The notes: generated by a model from the sequence alone, not told the origin. A DNA stretch of 64,000 bases from Larkinella punicea (GCF_003334855.1 NZ_QOWE01000019.1:124001-188000); one strand, 5' to 3'; shown: positions 1 through 9,188, counted from the stretch's first letter. Made by a program: numbers and translations.

Positions 1-60
1 GACTCTTTTGGAGCCTAAAAAATCCATTCCATAATCGCCAACGAACAATGGAGAAGGGGC

Positions 61-1161
61 TTAATCGTGGTGATGCTGACGATTGGTGATAAAGTCATAA
101 TCGGTCAACGTGTTCAGAAACATAACAATATCCTGCTGCTCCTGCCGGTTCAAGGGAATGCCGGGGGTACCGTTTTTCTTGAGAAGCGGGTCGAGTTGGG
201 GGTTGTCCTGAATACCCGTGGTGTAGTGATTGAGCACCTGATCCAGCGTTTTAAAACGACCGTCATGCATGTAGTACGTGGTCATGGCGATGTTGCGCAG
301 GCTCGGCACCCGGAATTTGTTTTTATCCTCCGGCTTTTGGCTGATGCCATAGCGTCCCAGATCGGGTATGGGCACATACGGGTTGGGTAACAAACCGTTG
401 TTGCGGAAACTCTCATCGGTAAAGAGTTCACCACTATGACAGCCTGAACAATGGGTCTTGAAGAGTTGCAATCCGCGAAGTTCCTGTTCAGTGAATTGAA
501 CGCCTTCATTCCGAATGAATTGATCGTATTTGGAGGTCGCCGAAACCAGCGTTAACAAATACTGGGACAGTGCTTTTAAAAACCGTTCAGCGGTAACGTT
601 TTCCGAACCATAAGCGGCTTTAAAAAGACTGCGGTAGTGTCCATTACTTTGCACTTTTTGCAAAACGTTGGCTAGGGAATCACCCATTTCGATAGGGTTT
701 TGGATGGGGTCGATTGCCAGTTGATCCAAATCAAGAATTTTACCATCCCAGAAAAAGACCCGGCTCCAGGCCACATTTTGAATGCCGGGGGTGTTGCGTG
801 GCCCGATTTTATCGTGAATACCGTGACTCAAAATATGATCGGTGTGCGCAAAAGCCACTTCCTGTTGATGACAAAAGGCACAACTAATCGTACCGTTTTT
901 CGATAGGCTGGCATCGAAAAACAGGCTTTTGCCCAATAAAACGCCTTCGTGGGTCAGTGGGTTTTGGGCAAAGTTATAAGCCGGATCAGGAAAATTGGCC
1001 GGTTTTTTCCAGGGGTAGGGGGTTGTTTTGTAGACGACGGAATCGGTCGGATTGGGATCGACTGGAATGACATCCGGGGAACCACCCTTCTGACAGGCGA
1101 TGAGGCTATAATATAACCCCGCTACGATCCATAAAGCCAGCAGTGTTGGTCGGTTTATCAC
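61..1161 (-). CDS. Diheme cytochrome c peroxidase family lipoprotein (MauG/CcpA-like)
   Basis: A 366-residue protein with two heme-c sites, CAFCH at residues 94-98 and CSGCH at 238-242, spaced as in bacterial diheme cytochrome c peroxidases. Family members reduce hydrogen peroxide with electrons from small cytochromes, or carry out MauG-like oxidations, in the periplasm. The N-terminus is a lipoprotein signal with lipobox LIAC (Cys23), so the enzyme is probably anchored on the periplasmic face of a membrane. The C-terminus ends in a short His-rich tail. It is transcribed away from the response-regulator gene across a 322-bp gap and has no same-strand partner in the window. Whether it is a peroxidase or a MauG-like oxidase cannot be told from sequence alone. 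Confidence 0.9.
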   Translation of the reverse strand: MINRPTLLALWIVAGLYYSLIACQKGGSPDVIPVDPNPTDSVVYKTTPYPWKKPANFPDPAYNFAQNPLTHEGVLLGKSLFFDASLSKNGTISCAFCHQQEVAFAHTDHILSHGIHDKIGPRNTPGIQNVAWSRVFFWDGKILDLDQLAIDPIQNPIEMGDSLANVLQKVQSNGHYRSLFKAAYGSENVTAERFLKALSQYLLTLVSATSKYDQFIRNEGVQFTEQELRGLQLFKTHCSGCHSGELFTDESFRNNGLLPNPYVPIPDLGRYGISQKPEDKNKFRVPSLRNIAMTTYYMHDGRFKTLDQVLNHYTTGIQDNPQLDPLLKKNGTPGIPLNRQEQQDIVMFLNTLTDYDFITNRQHHHD

Positions 1162-1483
1162 GTTACAGAGTGTGGCTAATTCATTTGAAACCGTTGAAGG
1201 GGATTTCGTTGTAGTCTGATTGATACAAATGACGTCAAACGATTAATTACAAGTTATAACGAACCTGTCGGAATTTTCTTTTAGGTATACCAGAGCAACT
1301 ACGATTCATCAAAATTAAATGGACTGTGGCATGAATAAAAATTTTACTCTATAAAGTGGGTTAAACAGGAACTACTAAAACGAAATGCTCTTCCTGTGAA
1401 ACCAAAAATGATTGTTAATCCATAAAACACTATTCAACAGACTTCAGTCTTTCTTCACAATTCGCTTCTTACCTTCGTTGGCC
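1162..1483. other. Divergent intergenic region between peroxidase and two-component genes
   Basis: This 322-bp gap separates divergent genes. Its right end holds the direct-repeat promoter of the response-regulator gene (listed separately). I found no clean TAnnTTTG box for the leftward peroxidase gene; TAACTTG read leftward near 1250-1257 is the closest. The rest is AT-rich with no convincing gene. An in-frame upstream ATG at 1412 for the regulator is poorly supported. Confidence 0.6.
1443..1477 (+). promoter_or_regulatory. Direct-repeat operator and -7 box of the response-regulator gene
   Basis: TTCAG at 1443-1447 and TTCAC at 1454-1458 form a direct repeat with an 11-bp period, the spacing used by OmpR/PhoB-type regulators. 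Sixteen bases after the second half-site begins lies TACCTTCG (1470-1477), a near match to the Bacteroidota -7 box TAnnTTTG. The same layout recurs before tolC (3425-3458) and the DUF1259 gene (9155-9188). The regulator's ATG (1484) lies only 6 nt after the box, so the message may be leaderless or nearly so. Confidence 0.6.
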
Positions 1484-2164
1484 ATGAAACTGCTGATTGT
1501 TGAAGACGAAGAACCGCTGTTGAATAACATGCTAGGCTACCTGACGGGTGAACAATTCATCAGTGAAGGCGTCACGACCTATGTGGCGGCTCTGGAGCGT
1601 ATTCACCTCTACGAGTACGATTGCTTATTATTGGATATTACCTTACCCGATGGAAACGGCCTGCGACTGCTGGAAGCGTATAAACAACTCCGAAAAAAAG
1701 CGGGCATCATTATAATTTCCGCCAAAAACTCACTGGACGATCGAATCGCCGGACTGGATTTAGGGGCCGATGATTACCTGACCAAACCTTTCCACCTTTC
1801 GGAATTAAACGCCCGAATTAAAGCCGTCATTCGCCGGAAAGCATTTAATACACATGATTTTATCGATGCCGGGAATGTGCGGGTCGATATGACCCAGCGT
1901 CGGGTATGGGTCGATCAACAGGCCATCACCCTGACCCGTAAGGAACTGGATATTCTGTTGCATCTGCTGGCCAACCAGGAACGGGTAGTAACCAAAACAT
2001 CCTTAGCCGAGCACCTCTGGGGTGACCACATCGACCAGGCCGATTCATTTAACTTTTTGTTTGCGCACATCAAGAATTTAAAGAAGAAGCTGCTGGAAGC
2101 CGGGGCCACACCCGAAATTAGGAATATCTACGGGGTCGGTTATCAACTCCTGGTAAACGCATGA
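1484..2164 (+). CDS. OmpR-family response regulator
   Basis: A 226-residue two-domain regulator. The receiver domain (about 1-115) has the acidic pair in VEDEE, phosphoacceptor Asp51 in LLLDITLPDGNG and a conserved Lys in DYLTKPF. Residues about 126-226 are an OmpR/PhoB winged-helix DNA-binding domain ending IRNIYGVGYQL. I chose ATG 1484 (MKLLIVEDEE) over an in-frame ATG at 1412 because the receiver begins there and the promoter-like box lies just upstream. It overlaps the kinase gene by 4 bp (ATGA), so the two are translationally coupled. It probably controls its own gene, the efflux operon and the DUF1259 gene through the shared direct repeat. The family resembles CusR/CopR-type regulators, but the inducing signal is unknown. 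Confidence 0.93.
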   Translation: MKLLIVEDEEPLLNNMLGYLTGEQFISEGVTTYVAALERIHLYEYDCLLLDITLPDGNGLRLLEAYKQLRKKAGIIIISAKNSLDDRIAGLDLGADDYLTKPFHLSELNARIKAVIRRKAFNTHDFIDAGNVRVDMTQRRVWVDQQAITLTRKELDILLHLLANQERVVTKTSLAEHLWGDHIDQADSFNFLFAHIKNLKKKLLEAGATPEIRNIYGVGYQLLVNA

Positions 2165-3423
2165 GATTACTGACACTGACTACTCGTTATTATTTGGTCC
2201 TGTTTCTGCTGATTCTGGCAGTCTGGTCACTGGTATTGTATGCGGTACTCCGCCAGCAAGTCTACCAGAACATCGATGAGATTCTGTTCAATCGCAAACA
2301 GCAAATCTCTGTCCTACTTAATCAACCCCAGCGCAGCCTGCCAACGGGTGATCCCTATACTGATTTCAAGCTTCGCCCACTTCCTCCTGGCCATGTGTTT
2401 CAACCCGATCAATACGCTGATACGCTGGTTTTTGAACCGGTCGATCAGGAATATGACGAATACCGCCAACTTCGAACGCAGGTACGGGTGAGTGGAAACC
2501 CTTACGAGCTGACTATTGTCAAGCCCCGACTGGAAAGCACCGAGATGATTAATACGGTTTCCATTACGCTTCCCACACTTTTTTTGGTACTGGGTGTGGG
2601 GTTGGCCTTGACGGCCCGGCGATTAAACCGGATTCTGTGGCAACCGTTCTACCGCATGCTCCACCAACTGGGTAAGTTCCGGGTTGATCAAACCACTTCA
2701 TTTCAAACCGAACCGACCTCCATTGATGAATTTAGTCAATTGCAGCAGGGGCTGACCGACTTAACGGAACGGAACCGGAAACTGTTCATGCAACAGAAAC
2801 AGTTTATCGAGAATGCATCTCATGAAATGCAGACGCCCCTGGCCGTGATTCAATCGCACATCGAAGTCCTTTTGCAACAGGCCGAATTAGATTACCGGCA
2901 GGCCGAACCCTTAGAGTCCATTCTGACGCAAACCGAGCGATTAGGACGACTAAATCAGGCGCTGCTGCTTTTATCCAAAATTGAAAATAACCAGTTCCGC
3001 GAGCGTACCCCAGTTCCCCTGAAACCGTTGGTAGAGGGTATGCTTCCCTATTTTGAAGAACAGATCGAACAGCAGGCATTGCGGGTGGAGTTGACGATTC
3101 CTGCCGATACCACGCTCCATACGCACCCGGTTTTAGCGGAAATTTTGCTAACCAATCTGCTTAAAAATGCCTTTGTGCATAATCTCTCCAATGGCTTTGT
3201 CCGGGTTGATGTCAAGGGGCAGACGCTGACGGTAGAAAACACCGGTGATGCCCCCGATGTGCCGACCGATCAGCTTTTCGAGCGTTTTCGCAAGGCCTCG
3301 CGGCAAAAACAGACGTTGGGATTAGGCCTGGCCATTGTCAAGACGATTGCCGACGTCAATGGATGGGCCGTGACGTATCAATTTGCGAATGGCATTCACC
3401 GACTGACAGTAACCTACGCGTAA
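2161..3423 (+). CDS. Sensor histidine kinase
   Basis: A 420-residue membrane kinase, partner of the preceding regulator. Transmembrane helices lie at about 10-30 and 134-151 and flank a periplasmic sensor of about 100 residues. The HisKA motif ENASHEMQTPLAV carries the phosphorylated His221. The ATPase domain has an N-box (LLTNLLKNAFVHN, about 330-341) and a G-box (TLGLGLAIVK, from 385). It starts inside the regulator's stop region. The periplasmic domain is short and has no recognised ligand-binding fold, so the signal (metal ion, envelope stress or toxic organic compound) is not evident. The next gene's promoter lies immediately after its stop codon. Confidence 0.93.
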   Translation: MRLLTLTTRYYLVLFLLILAVWSLVLYAVLRQQVYQNIDEILFNRKQQISVLLNQPQRSLPTGDPYTDFKLRPLPPGHVFQPDQYADTLVFEPVDQEYDEYRQLRTQVRVSGNPYELTIVKPRLESTEMINTVSITLPTLFLVLGVGLALTARRLNRILWQPFYRMLHQLGKFRVDQTTSFQTEPTSIDEFSQLQQGLTDLTERNRKLFMQQKQFIENASHEMQTPLAVIQSHIEVLLQQAELDYRQAEPLESILTQTERLGRLNQALLLLSKIENNQFRERTPVPLKPLVEGMLPYFEEQIEQQALRVELTIPADTTLHTHPVLAEILLTNLLKNAFVHNLSNGFVRVDVKGQTLTVENTGDAPDVPTDQLFERFRKASRQKQTLGLGLAIVKTIADVNGWAVTYQFANGIHRLTVTYA

Positions 3424-3424
3424 A

Positions 3425-3458
3425 TTCAGCATTAATTCACAATCGGATAATAGGTTTG
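3425..3458 (+). promoter_or_regulatory. Direct-repeat operator and -7 box of the efflux operon
   Basis: TTCAG at 3425-3429 and TTCAC at 3436-3440 (11-bp period) precede TAGGTTTG (3451-3458), a full match to the TAnnTTTG -7 consensus, with 15 bp between the start of the second half-site and the box. The tolC ATG at 3489 follows by 30 nt. The site lies between the kinase stop and tolC, so the pump operon has its own promoter that looks like the regulator's. Confidence 0.65.
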
Positions 3459-3488
3459 TCTCTCAGGTTGATCCTAACCCGTTTTTCG

Positions 3489-4853
3489 ATGAAAATTCGC
3501 TGTTTACTCGTTTGCATCCTCAGTTATTGGATTGGGCCTACACGTGTCCTTCAGGCCCAATCGCTTCCGCTCGTTCAACTGCTCCAACAGGCGGAACAAA
3601 CGTACCCCGCACTCCGGGCCAGCCGACTTCGGATCGACGCCCAACAAAAAAACATTGACCTCATTCAGAACGCAGCGCTGCCAACGCTCGAGGGATCCTA
3701 TCAGGCTAATCTGGCTACCTACAACAACATAACCGGATTGTTTCATCCCCAGGGTCTTCTACCCATCAGCGGGCCACCTTCGATCGGCAACCGCTACCAA
3801 CCCGTTAGTGGCAGTGCGGCCAGCCTCTTGTTGAATTGGCAACCCATCACCTTTGGGTTACGGGAAGCGCAACGAACGGTGGCCAAAGCCGAAATCAGCC
3901 TCGGCGAAAATCAGCTCGAGGCTACCCTTTTTAATCACAAAGTACGGGTCATTGATGCCTATTTGGATGGGCTGCTGCTGGCCGAACTCGTCGGTGTTTA
4001 TCAACAGAACGTGACCCGCGCCCAGTCTAACCTAACCCAAAGTCGGGTTCTGGTCGGTACGGGGTTGCGGTCGGGCGCGGACACGGCCTTGTTTGCCGGT
4101 GAATTGTCCCGCGCCAATGTGGAGTTACTACAAGCCCGGCAGGCGTGGCAGGAAGGTCAAATCCAGTTGGCTCAGTTGGTGGGTAGTGATCGTCCCATCG
4201 CCGTCCGGGACTCTTTGGTTTTTATTCGGCTCCCCACCGCCACTAATCAAGTGGACTCTGTGAACCATCATCCCCTGTTTCGGGTGGCCCAGCAACAGGT
4301 CCGGCAGGGCCAGGATCGGGAAGCGTTGATCCGCAAAGCTCGCTTGCCACGCCTGGGCTTTTGGGCCATTGCCTACGGACGCGGTTCTGGCGTATCGGCT
4401 TCCGGCGAGGTTAACCCCGCCGAAGGCTTGCTATTCAGCCGCTTTAACTACGGAGCCGGGCTGTTGTTTTCCGTGCCCTTGCTGAACGGGCCGGAAGTTC
4501 GGTTACGGAGTCAGCAGCAGCAACTGATCAACCAGGCGTATCAGGAGGACATTCGGCAAACAGAGCTTCAACTGACCGGTGAGCGACTACGCACCGAAAC
4601 GGCTCTGCAAAGTGCCCGACTGATTGCGAGCGAACTACCCGCCCAAAAGCAGGCGGCCCAATCTGCTTTCACCGTCCTGCGAACCCGTTACAACGAAGGT
4701 CTAACGACCTTTGCCGATTTTGCCCAAGCCCAATATGGGCTGGTTCGAGCGGAAGTTGATTATAAAAAGTCCTACTGGAGCGTGTGGAAAGCCTGGCTTG
4801 GACAAGCTGCGGCCAACGGCGATTTGTCTCCATTTCTTAACCAGTTACCCTGA
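3489..4853 (+). CDS. TolC-family outer membrane efflux protein
   Basis: A 454-residue outer-membrane factor with a cleavable signal peptide ending near VLQAQS. The mature part has two long Gln/Ala/Arg-rich helical repeats typical of the OEP (TolC) fold. Segments such as VLVGTGLRSGADTALFAGE and YNEGLTTFADFAQAQ match the family's paired repeat motifs before the helical turns. It should form the trimeric exit duct for the RND pump encoded next. ATG 3489 is preferred because it gives a normal signal peptide; the in-frame ATG upstream lies within the kinase gene. Its TGA stop directly abuts the ATG of the pump gene. Confidence 0.92.
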   Translation: MKIRCLLVCILSYWIGPTRVLQAQSLPLVQLLQQAEQTYPALRASRLRIDAQQKNIDLIQNAALPTLEGSYQANLATYNNITGLFHPQGLLPISGPPSIGNRYQPVSGSAASLLLNWQPITFGLREAQRTVAKAEISLGENQLEATLFNHKVRVIDAYLDGLLLAELVGVYQQNVTRAQSNLTQSRVLVGTGLRSGADTALFAGELSRANVELLQARQAWQEGQIQLAQLVGSDRPIAVRDSLVFIRLPTATNQVDSVNHHPLFRVAQQQVRQGQDREALIRKARLPRLGFWAIAYGRGSGVSASGEVNPAEGLLFSRFNYGAGLLFSVPLLNGPEVRLRSQQQQLINQAYQEDIRQTELQLTGERLRTETALQSARLIASELPAQKQAAQSAFTVLRTRYNEGLTTFADFAQAQYGLVRAEVDYKKSYWSVWKAWLGQAAANGDLSPFLNQLP

Positions 4854-7800
4854 ATGATTTATTTACTCAAAGCGGCTCTGCGCCAGCCCATCACCGTGCT
4901 GGCGGCCCTGTTTGCGACGATCCTTTTTTCGATCCTGGCGATCCGAAAAATGCCCATCGATATTTTTCCGACCTTAGGGACGCCGACTATTTACGTGGCC
5001 CAGACATTTGGCGGACTATCGCCCCAGCAGGTTGAGGGTTTTATTGCCTCCTACTACGAATACCACTTCTTGTACATTACGGGCATTAAGTACGTTGACA
5101 GCAAGTCGATCCAGGGCTTATCCCTCCTAAAATGCCAGTTCCATGAAGGCACCGACATGGCGCAGGCGATGGCAGAGGTCGTTTCGTATGTCAATCGGGC
5201 GCGGGCTTTTATGCCGCCCAACCTGCAACCTCCTTTCATCATGCGCTACGACGCCGGATCGGTACCCGTCGGACAACTGACCTTCAGTAGTGAAGGCCGG
5301 TCGCTCAACGAAATTCAGGATTTGGCCTTATTTAAGGTTCGTCCGATGTTTGCTTCGTTGGCGGGCGTATCGGCACCCCCACCGTTTGGAGGTAACCAGC
5401 GGACGGTCGTTGTACGGGCCGATCCCGAACGGATGCGCAGTTACGGACTAACCCCCGACGAGTTAGTGACGGCCATTGCGAAAGGCAACACCCTGACACC
5501 CGCCGGTAATTTACGGGTGGGAGATCAGATGCTCATTACGCCCCAGAACACCGTCGTTGACCAGATAAAAGAACTGGAAAACATTCCCATCAAGCCCGGT
5601 AACGGCCCGGCCATGTATGTGCGCGATGTTGCCAGTGTGGATAATGGTGCCGACATTACGACAGGTTATGCCCTCATCAACGGGAAGCGCTCCGTGTATA
5701 TTCCGGTCACCAAACGGGCCGATGCCTCAACTTGGGACGTGGTGCAACGCATTCGGAAAGCACTGCCCGACATGCAGGCCGCCATTCCCGACGATATCCA
5801 CGTTTCTTACGAATTTGACCAGTCTACGTATGTGGCTAATTCGCTGCGGAACCTGCTGATTGAGGGTGGGTTGGGAGCCGTGCTGACCGGACTGATGGTC
5901 TTGCTGTTCCTGCGTGACCGACGCAGCGCGCTCATCGTAGTGCTTACCATACCGGTCGCTTTAGTATCGGCGGTCGTCGGTTTACAATTGACCGGTCAAA
6001 GTCTCAATGTCATGACCCTGGGCGGGCTGGCGCTAGCCGTGGGGATTCTGGTGGACGAAGCGACGGTAACCATCGAAAATATCCACCGGCACTTGGAAGC
6101 GGGCCAGCCCAAAGCGCGGGCGATTGCGGACGCCTGCCGGGAAATCGCCCGGCCTAAGCTACTGATTCTGCTCTGTGTTCTGGCGGTATTCGTGCCCGCG
6201 CTGTTCATGACGGGGGTGCCGGGTGCCATGTTCTTTCCGTTGTCGCTGTCGGTTGGTTTCGCCATGATTGCGTCGTTTGTCTGGTCACAAACGCTGGTGC
6301 CGGTCGCGGCCAATTATTTTCTAAAATCGGGAAATCACCCAACTCGAAGTACCCGGTTCGAACGTTTTGAGAACCAATACCAGCACTTTACGGCTCGTTT
6401 TCAGCCGCGCAGCCGACTCATTATTGGGTTATATTTAGTACTGGCCACTGCGCTGGCCTTATCGGTTTACCGTCTGATCGGTACCGAAATTTTCCCGAGA
6501 GTCGATACCGGCCAGTTTCAGGTACGACTCCGATTACCGGCAGGTACCCGGGTCGAGCGCACGGAAGACGCCACGAAGAAAGTTCTTTCCATTGTTCACC
6601 AGTTAGCCGGAGACAAAAACGTCGCCATCAGTTCGGCGTTTGTTGGCCTACAACCTCAGACCTATGCCATTAGCCCCATCTTTTTGTGGACGAGTGGTCC
6701 CCACGAAGCGGTACTAAAAGTGAACCTAAGCCCGGATGCTGATCTGCCGCTGGATACTTTCAAAGAGCAATTGCGGGCTGAAGTGAGTCGGCAGATTCCC
6801 GGTATGCAGCTCTCGTTTGAGCCAGCCGATCTGGTTGATCAGGTGATGAGCCTGGGTGCCAACACCCCGGTGGAGGTGAGCGTACAGGCCAAAAACCTGG
6901 CACAGGGGCGTGAATTAGCCGAACGGCTCCGACATCGGATGGCGGGATTATCCTATCTGCGGGATCTACAGTACGGTTTACCGCTCGACTACCCGACGTT
7001 GCAAATTACCTATGATCGCGTTCGGGCCGGGCAGTTGGGCCTGACGGTAGACGAAGTCAGTCGGTCGGTGGTGGCCGGAACGTCGTCGAGCCGCCTGACG
7101 CAGCCTTTGTATTGGCTCGATAAAGCATCGGGCAATTCGTATCAGGTACAGGTCGAGTATCCGCAGTTTCGCATGAACAGCCCCGATCAATTGGAACAAC
7201 TTCCGGTTGCCTCCAATACGGATCGCCGGATTTACCTGCGTGACGTGGCTGACTGGAAAAAACTAAACACGGTGGGCGAATACGACCGGTTGAATCAACA
7301 GCGGTACGTGACCCTGACTGCAAATCTGCAAGGGAAAGATATTGGTGGAGCCGTCCGCGACCTGAACCAAGTCATCCACAACCTCGGAGAGTTGCCGCAG
7401 GGTGTAAAAATTACCCTGCGGGGTCAGGCCGAACTGTTGGCCCAAACGCTAAGCGAACTGTCGCTGGGGTTAGCCCTGGCCGTCGTGGCGATTTTCCTGT
7501 TGCTGGCGGCCGCTTTTCAATCGTTCGGATTATCGCTGGTGGTCTTGTCTATGCTACCGGCGGTATTGGCGGGGGCTTTATCCCTGCTGTTTCTAACGGG
7601 GAATACACTCAATATTCAGTCGTTCATGGGCTGCATCATGGCCATCGGCGTAGCGGTGGCCAATGCAATTCTGTTAGTAACGAATGCAGAAACGCTTCGG
7701 CAACACTCCCAACCGCCGAAGAACCTTGGTTTTGCGGCCGCCCGGAGCCGCCTGCGACCTATCCTGATGACCAGTCTGGCCATGATCGTCGGCATGATTC

Positions 7801-8015
7801 CAATGGCCATCGGGCTGGGGGAAGGCGGTCAGCAAACGGCTCCGCTGGGTATTGCCGTCATCGGCGGCCTGATCGCTTCGACCGTAGCGACGCTGCTGGT
7901 ATTGCCGCTCTTGTACCAGTCTACCGTCGGTCGCCAGAAATACGCCAGTCATTCGCTTGACCCGGACGATCCGACCAGCCCTCAATATACCTTACCACCA
8001 ACCGCCACGGCCTGA
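4854..8015 (+). CDS. RND efflux transporter permease (AcrB/MdtB/CusA superfamily)
   Basis: A full-length inner-membrane RND pump of 1053 residues with the duplicated layout: N-terminal helix, large porter domain, helices 2-6, then the same again. The TM4 segment GILVDEATVTIEN carries acidic residues 401-402 at the proton-relay position. Early motifs RKMPIDIFPTLGTPTIYVAQ match the family. It takes the proton motive force to export a substrate through adaptor and TolC. The acidic pair is more like the HAE/hydrophobe branch than classical metal pumps, but substrate class cannot be fixed. The gene order tolC-pump-adaptor is the reverse of the commonest arrangement. Expected to be expressed with tolC from the promoter at 3425-3458. 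Confidence 0.93.
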   Translation: MIYLLKAALRQPITVLAALFATILFSILAIRKMPIDIFPTLGTPTIYVAQTFGGLSPQQVEGFIASYYEYHFLYITGIKYVDSKSIQGLSLLKCQFHEGTDMAQAMAEVVSYVNRARAFMPPNLQPPFIMRYDAGSVPVGQLTFSSEGRSLNEIQDLALFKVRPMFASLAGVSAPPPFGGNQRTVVVRADPERMRSYGLTPDELVTAIAKGNTLTPAGNLRVGDQMLITPQNTVVDQIKELENIPIKPGNGPAMYVRDVASVDNGADITTGYALINGKRSVYIPVTKRADASTWDVVQRIRKALPDMQAAIPDDIHVSYEFDQSTYVANSLRNLLIEGGLGAVLTGLMVLLFLRDRRSALIVVLTIPVALVSAVVGLQLTGQSLNVMTLGGLALAVGILVDEATVTIENIHRHLEAGQPKARAIADACREIARPKLLILLCVLAVFVPALFMTGVPGAMFFPLSLSVGFAMIASFVWSQTLVPVAANYFLKSGNHPTRSTRFERFENQYQHFTARFQPRSRLIIGLYLVLATALALSVYRLIGTEIFPRVDTGQFQVRLRLPAGTRVERTEDATKKVLSIVHQLAGDKNVAISSAFVGLQPQTYAISPIFLWTSGPHEAVLKVNLSPDADLPLDTFKEQLRAEVSRQIPGMQLSFEPADLVDQVMSLGANTPVEVSVQAKNLAQGRELAERLRHRMAGLSYLRDLQYGLPLDYPTLQITYDRVRAGQLGLTVDEVSRSVVAGTSSSRLTQPLYWLDKASGNSYQVQVEYPQFRMNSPDQLEQLPVASNTDRRIYLRDVADWKKLNTVGEYDRLNQQRYVTLTANLQGKDIGGAVRDLNQVIHNLGELPQGVKITLRGQAELLAQTLSELSLGLALAVVAIFLLLAAAFQSFGLSLVVLSMLPAVLAGALSLLFLTGNTLNIQSFMGCIMAIGVAVANAILLVTNAETLRQHSQPPKNLGFAAARSRLRPILMTSLAMIVGMIPMAIGLGEGGQQTAPLGIAVIGGLIASTVATLLVLPLLYQSTVGRQKYASHSLDPDDPTSPQYTLPPTATA

Positions 8016-8019
8016 CATC

Positions 8020-9120
8020 ATGATAAAACATTCTTATTTTTTTCTGGCCTTGTTGAGTGGTTTGACCGCTTGTAATGAAGCCCCGCAGCAAAAAAAAGAC
8101 ACCCCGGCTACCGTCGATTCAAAACCGGACACCGTTCATACGCTTGTGTTAAAAACTTCTACGATCGCTAAACAGGTTACGCTGCCGGGTGAATTGTTTC
8201 CGGATCAGCGGGTGCAGATCTACGCGAAACTGCCCGGTTTCGTGCGCCGAGTGGCGGTGGACATTGGCTCGGTCGTTCGGCAGGGCCAGGTACTGGCCAT
8301 TCTCGATGCCCCCGAACAGCAGGCGCGATTGACCGAAGCCCGGAGCCGCTGGGAAGCGGCCAAATCAAAACTCGGCACCAGCCGGGACGCTTACGAACGG
8401 TTGCGGAGAGCCGCCAACACCCCCGGTGTGGTGTCGGCCAGTGAACTGGAACGAGGGCGTAATCAAATGCGTGCCGATAGCGCTGATGTTCAGGTCGCTC
8501 ACTATTCCGTTCAGGCGCTGCAAGACATGGCGGATTATTTAGTGCTTCGGGCTCCGTTCGGAGGTGTCGTGACCCGGTGCAACGTAGATCCCGGTGCCTA
8601 CGTGGGAAACCCGACGGATAAGCCCGTGCTGGAAATGGAGAATAACCGCACACTCCGTCTGCGGGTGGCCGTTCCCGAAGCACTCACGGGGAGTCACCTC
8701 ACGGGCAATAAAGTCCGTTTCTCGACCCGCGCGGTACCCAATCAACAGTACGATGCTGTTCTGGTACGGAAAACGGATCGAATCGATGTCGATACGCGCT
8801 CTGAAATCTGGGAGTTTTCTGTCGATAATGGCGATCATCAGTTGAAGTCAGGGATGTATACCGATGTCGTCCTGGACCTAGGTCGGACGAAACCTTCGTT
8901 TGCCGTGCCATTCTCGGCGGTCGTTACCACCTTGGAGCGAAAATTCGTCATTCGGATTAAGGGAGGACAAACGCAGTGGGTGGATGTGCGGCCCGGACTG
9001 ACGTTGCCGGATAAGGTAGAAATTTTTGGTGCATTGAACGAGAGCGATACGCTGGTGTTAAAGGGGAATGAAGAACTCAAACCGGATAGTAAGGTCGTGG
9101 CCCGTGTTGATAAGCCGTAA
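8020..9120 (+). CDS. RND efflux periplasmic adaptor lipoprotein (membrane fusion protein)
   Basis: A 366-residue lipoprotein (lipobox LTAC about 15-18) with the adaptor layout: a beta-barrel strand, half lipoyl domain (AKLPGFVRRVAVDIGSVVRQ), a short helical hairpin at about 80-150, the second lipoyl half (LRAPFGGVVTRCNVDPGAYV) and a C-terminal membrane-proximal domain. It links the RND pump to TolC. ATG 8020, 4 nt after the pump stop, is chosen over an in-frame start inside the pump gene because it gives a proper lipoprotein signal. No His/Met-rich N-terminal metal-binding segment of the CusB type is evident. Confidence 0.92.
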   Translation: MIKHSYFFLALLSGLTACNEAPQQKKDTPATVDSKPDTVHTLVLKTSTIAKQVTLPGELFPDQRVQIYAKLPGFVRRVAVDIGSVVRQGQVLAILDAPEQQARLTEARSRWEAAKSKLGTSRDAYERLRRAANTPGVVSASELERGRNQMRADSADVQVAHYSVQALQDMADYLVLRAPFGGVVTRCNVDPGAYVGNPTDKPVLEMENNRTLRLRVAVPEALTGSHLTGNKVRFSTRAVPNQQYDAVLVRKTDRIDVDTRSEIWEFSVDNGDHQLKSGMYTDVVLDLGRTKPSFAVPFSAVVTTLERKFVIRIKGGQTQWVDVRPGLTLPDKVEIFGALNESDTLVLKGNEELKPDSKVVARVDKP

Positions 9121-9154
9121 TCATAAGAAGCCGTTGATGGGCAACCTTCCGTAC

Positions 9155-9188
9155 TTCAGTTTTTATTCACAATTGGCGCTTAGCTTTG
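9155..9188 (+). promoter_or_regulatory. Direct-repeat operator and -7 box of the DUF1259 gene
   Basis: TTCAG (9155-9159) and TTCAC (9166-9170) repeat with 11-bp period, followed 15 bp on by TAGCTTTG (9181-9188), an exact TAnnTTTG match. ACTTCAG and TTCACAATT are identical, at the same spacing, to the response-regulator promoter at 1441-1462. The DUF1259 ATG (9213) is 24 nt downstream. Confidence 0.65.

Noticed and set aside
1412-1483. In-frame ATG upstream of the response regulator giving a 24-residue extension
   Set aside because: The extension covers the operator and -7 box and is unlike any receiver-domain N-terminus; ATG 1484 begins exactly with the receiver.
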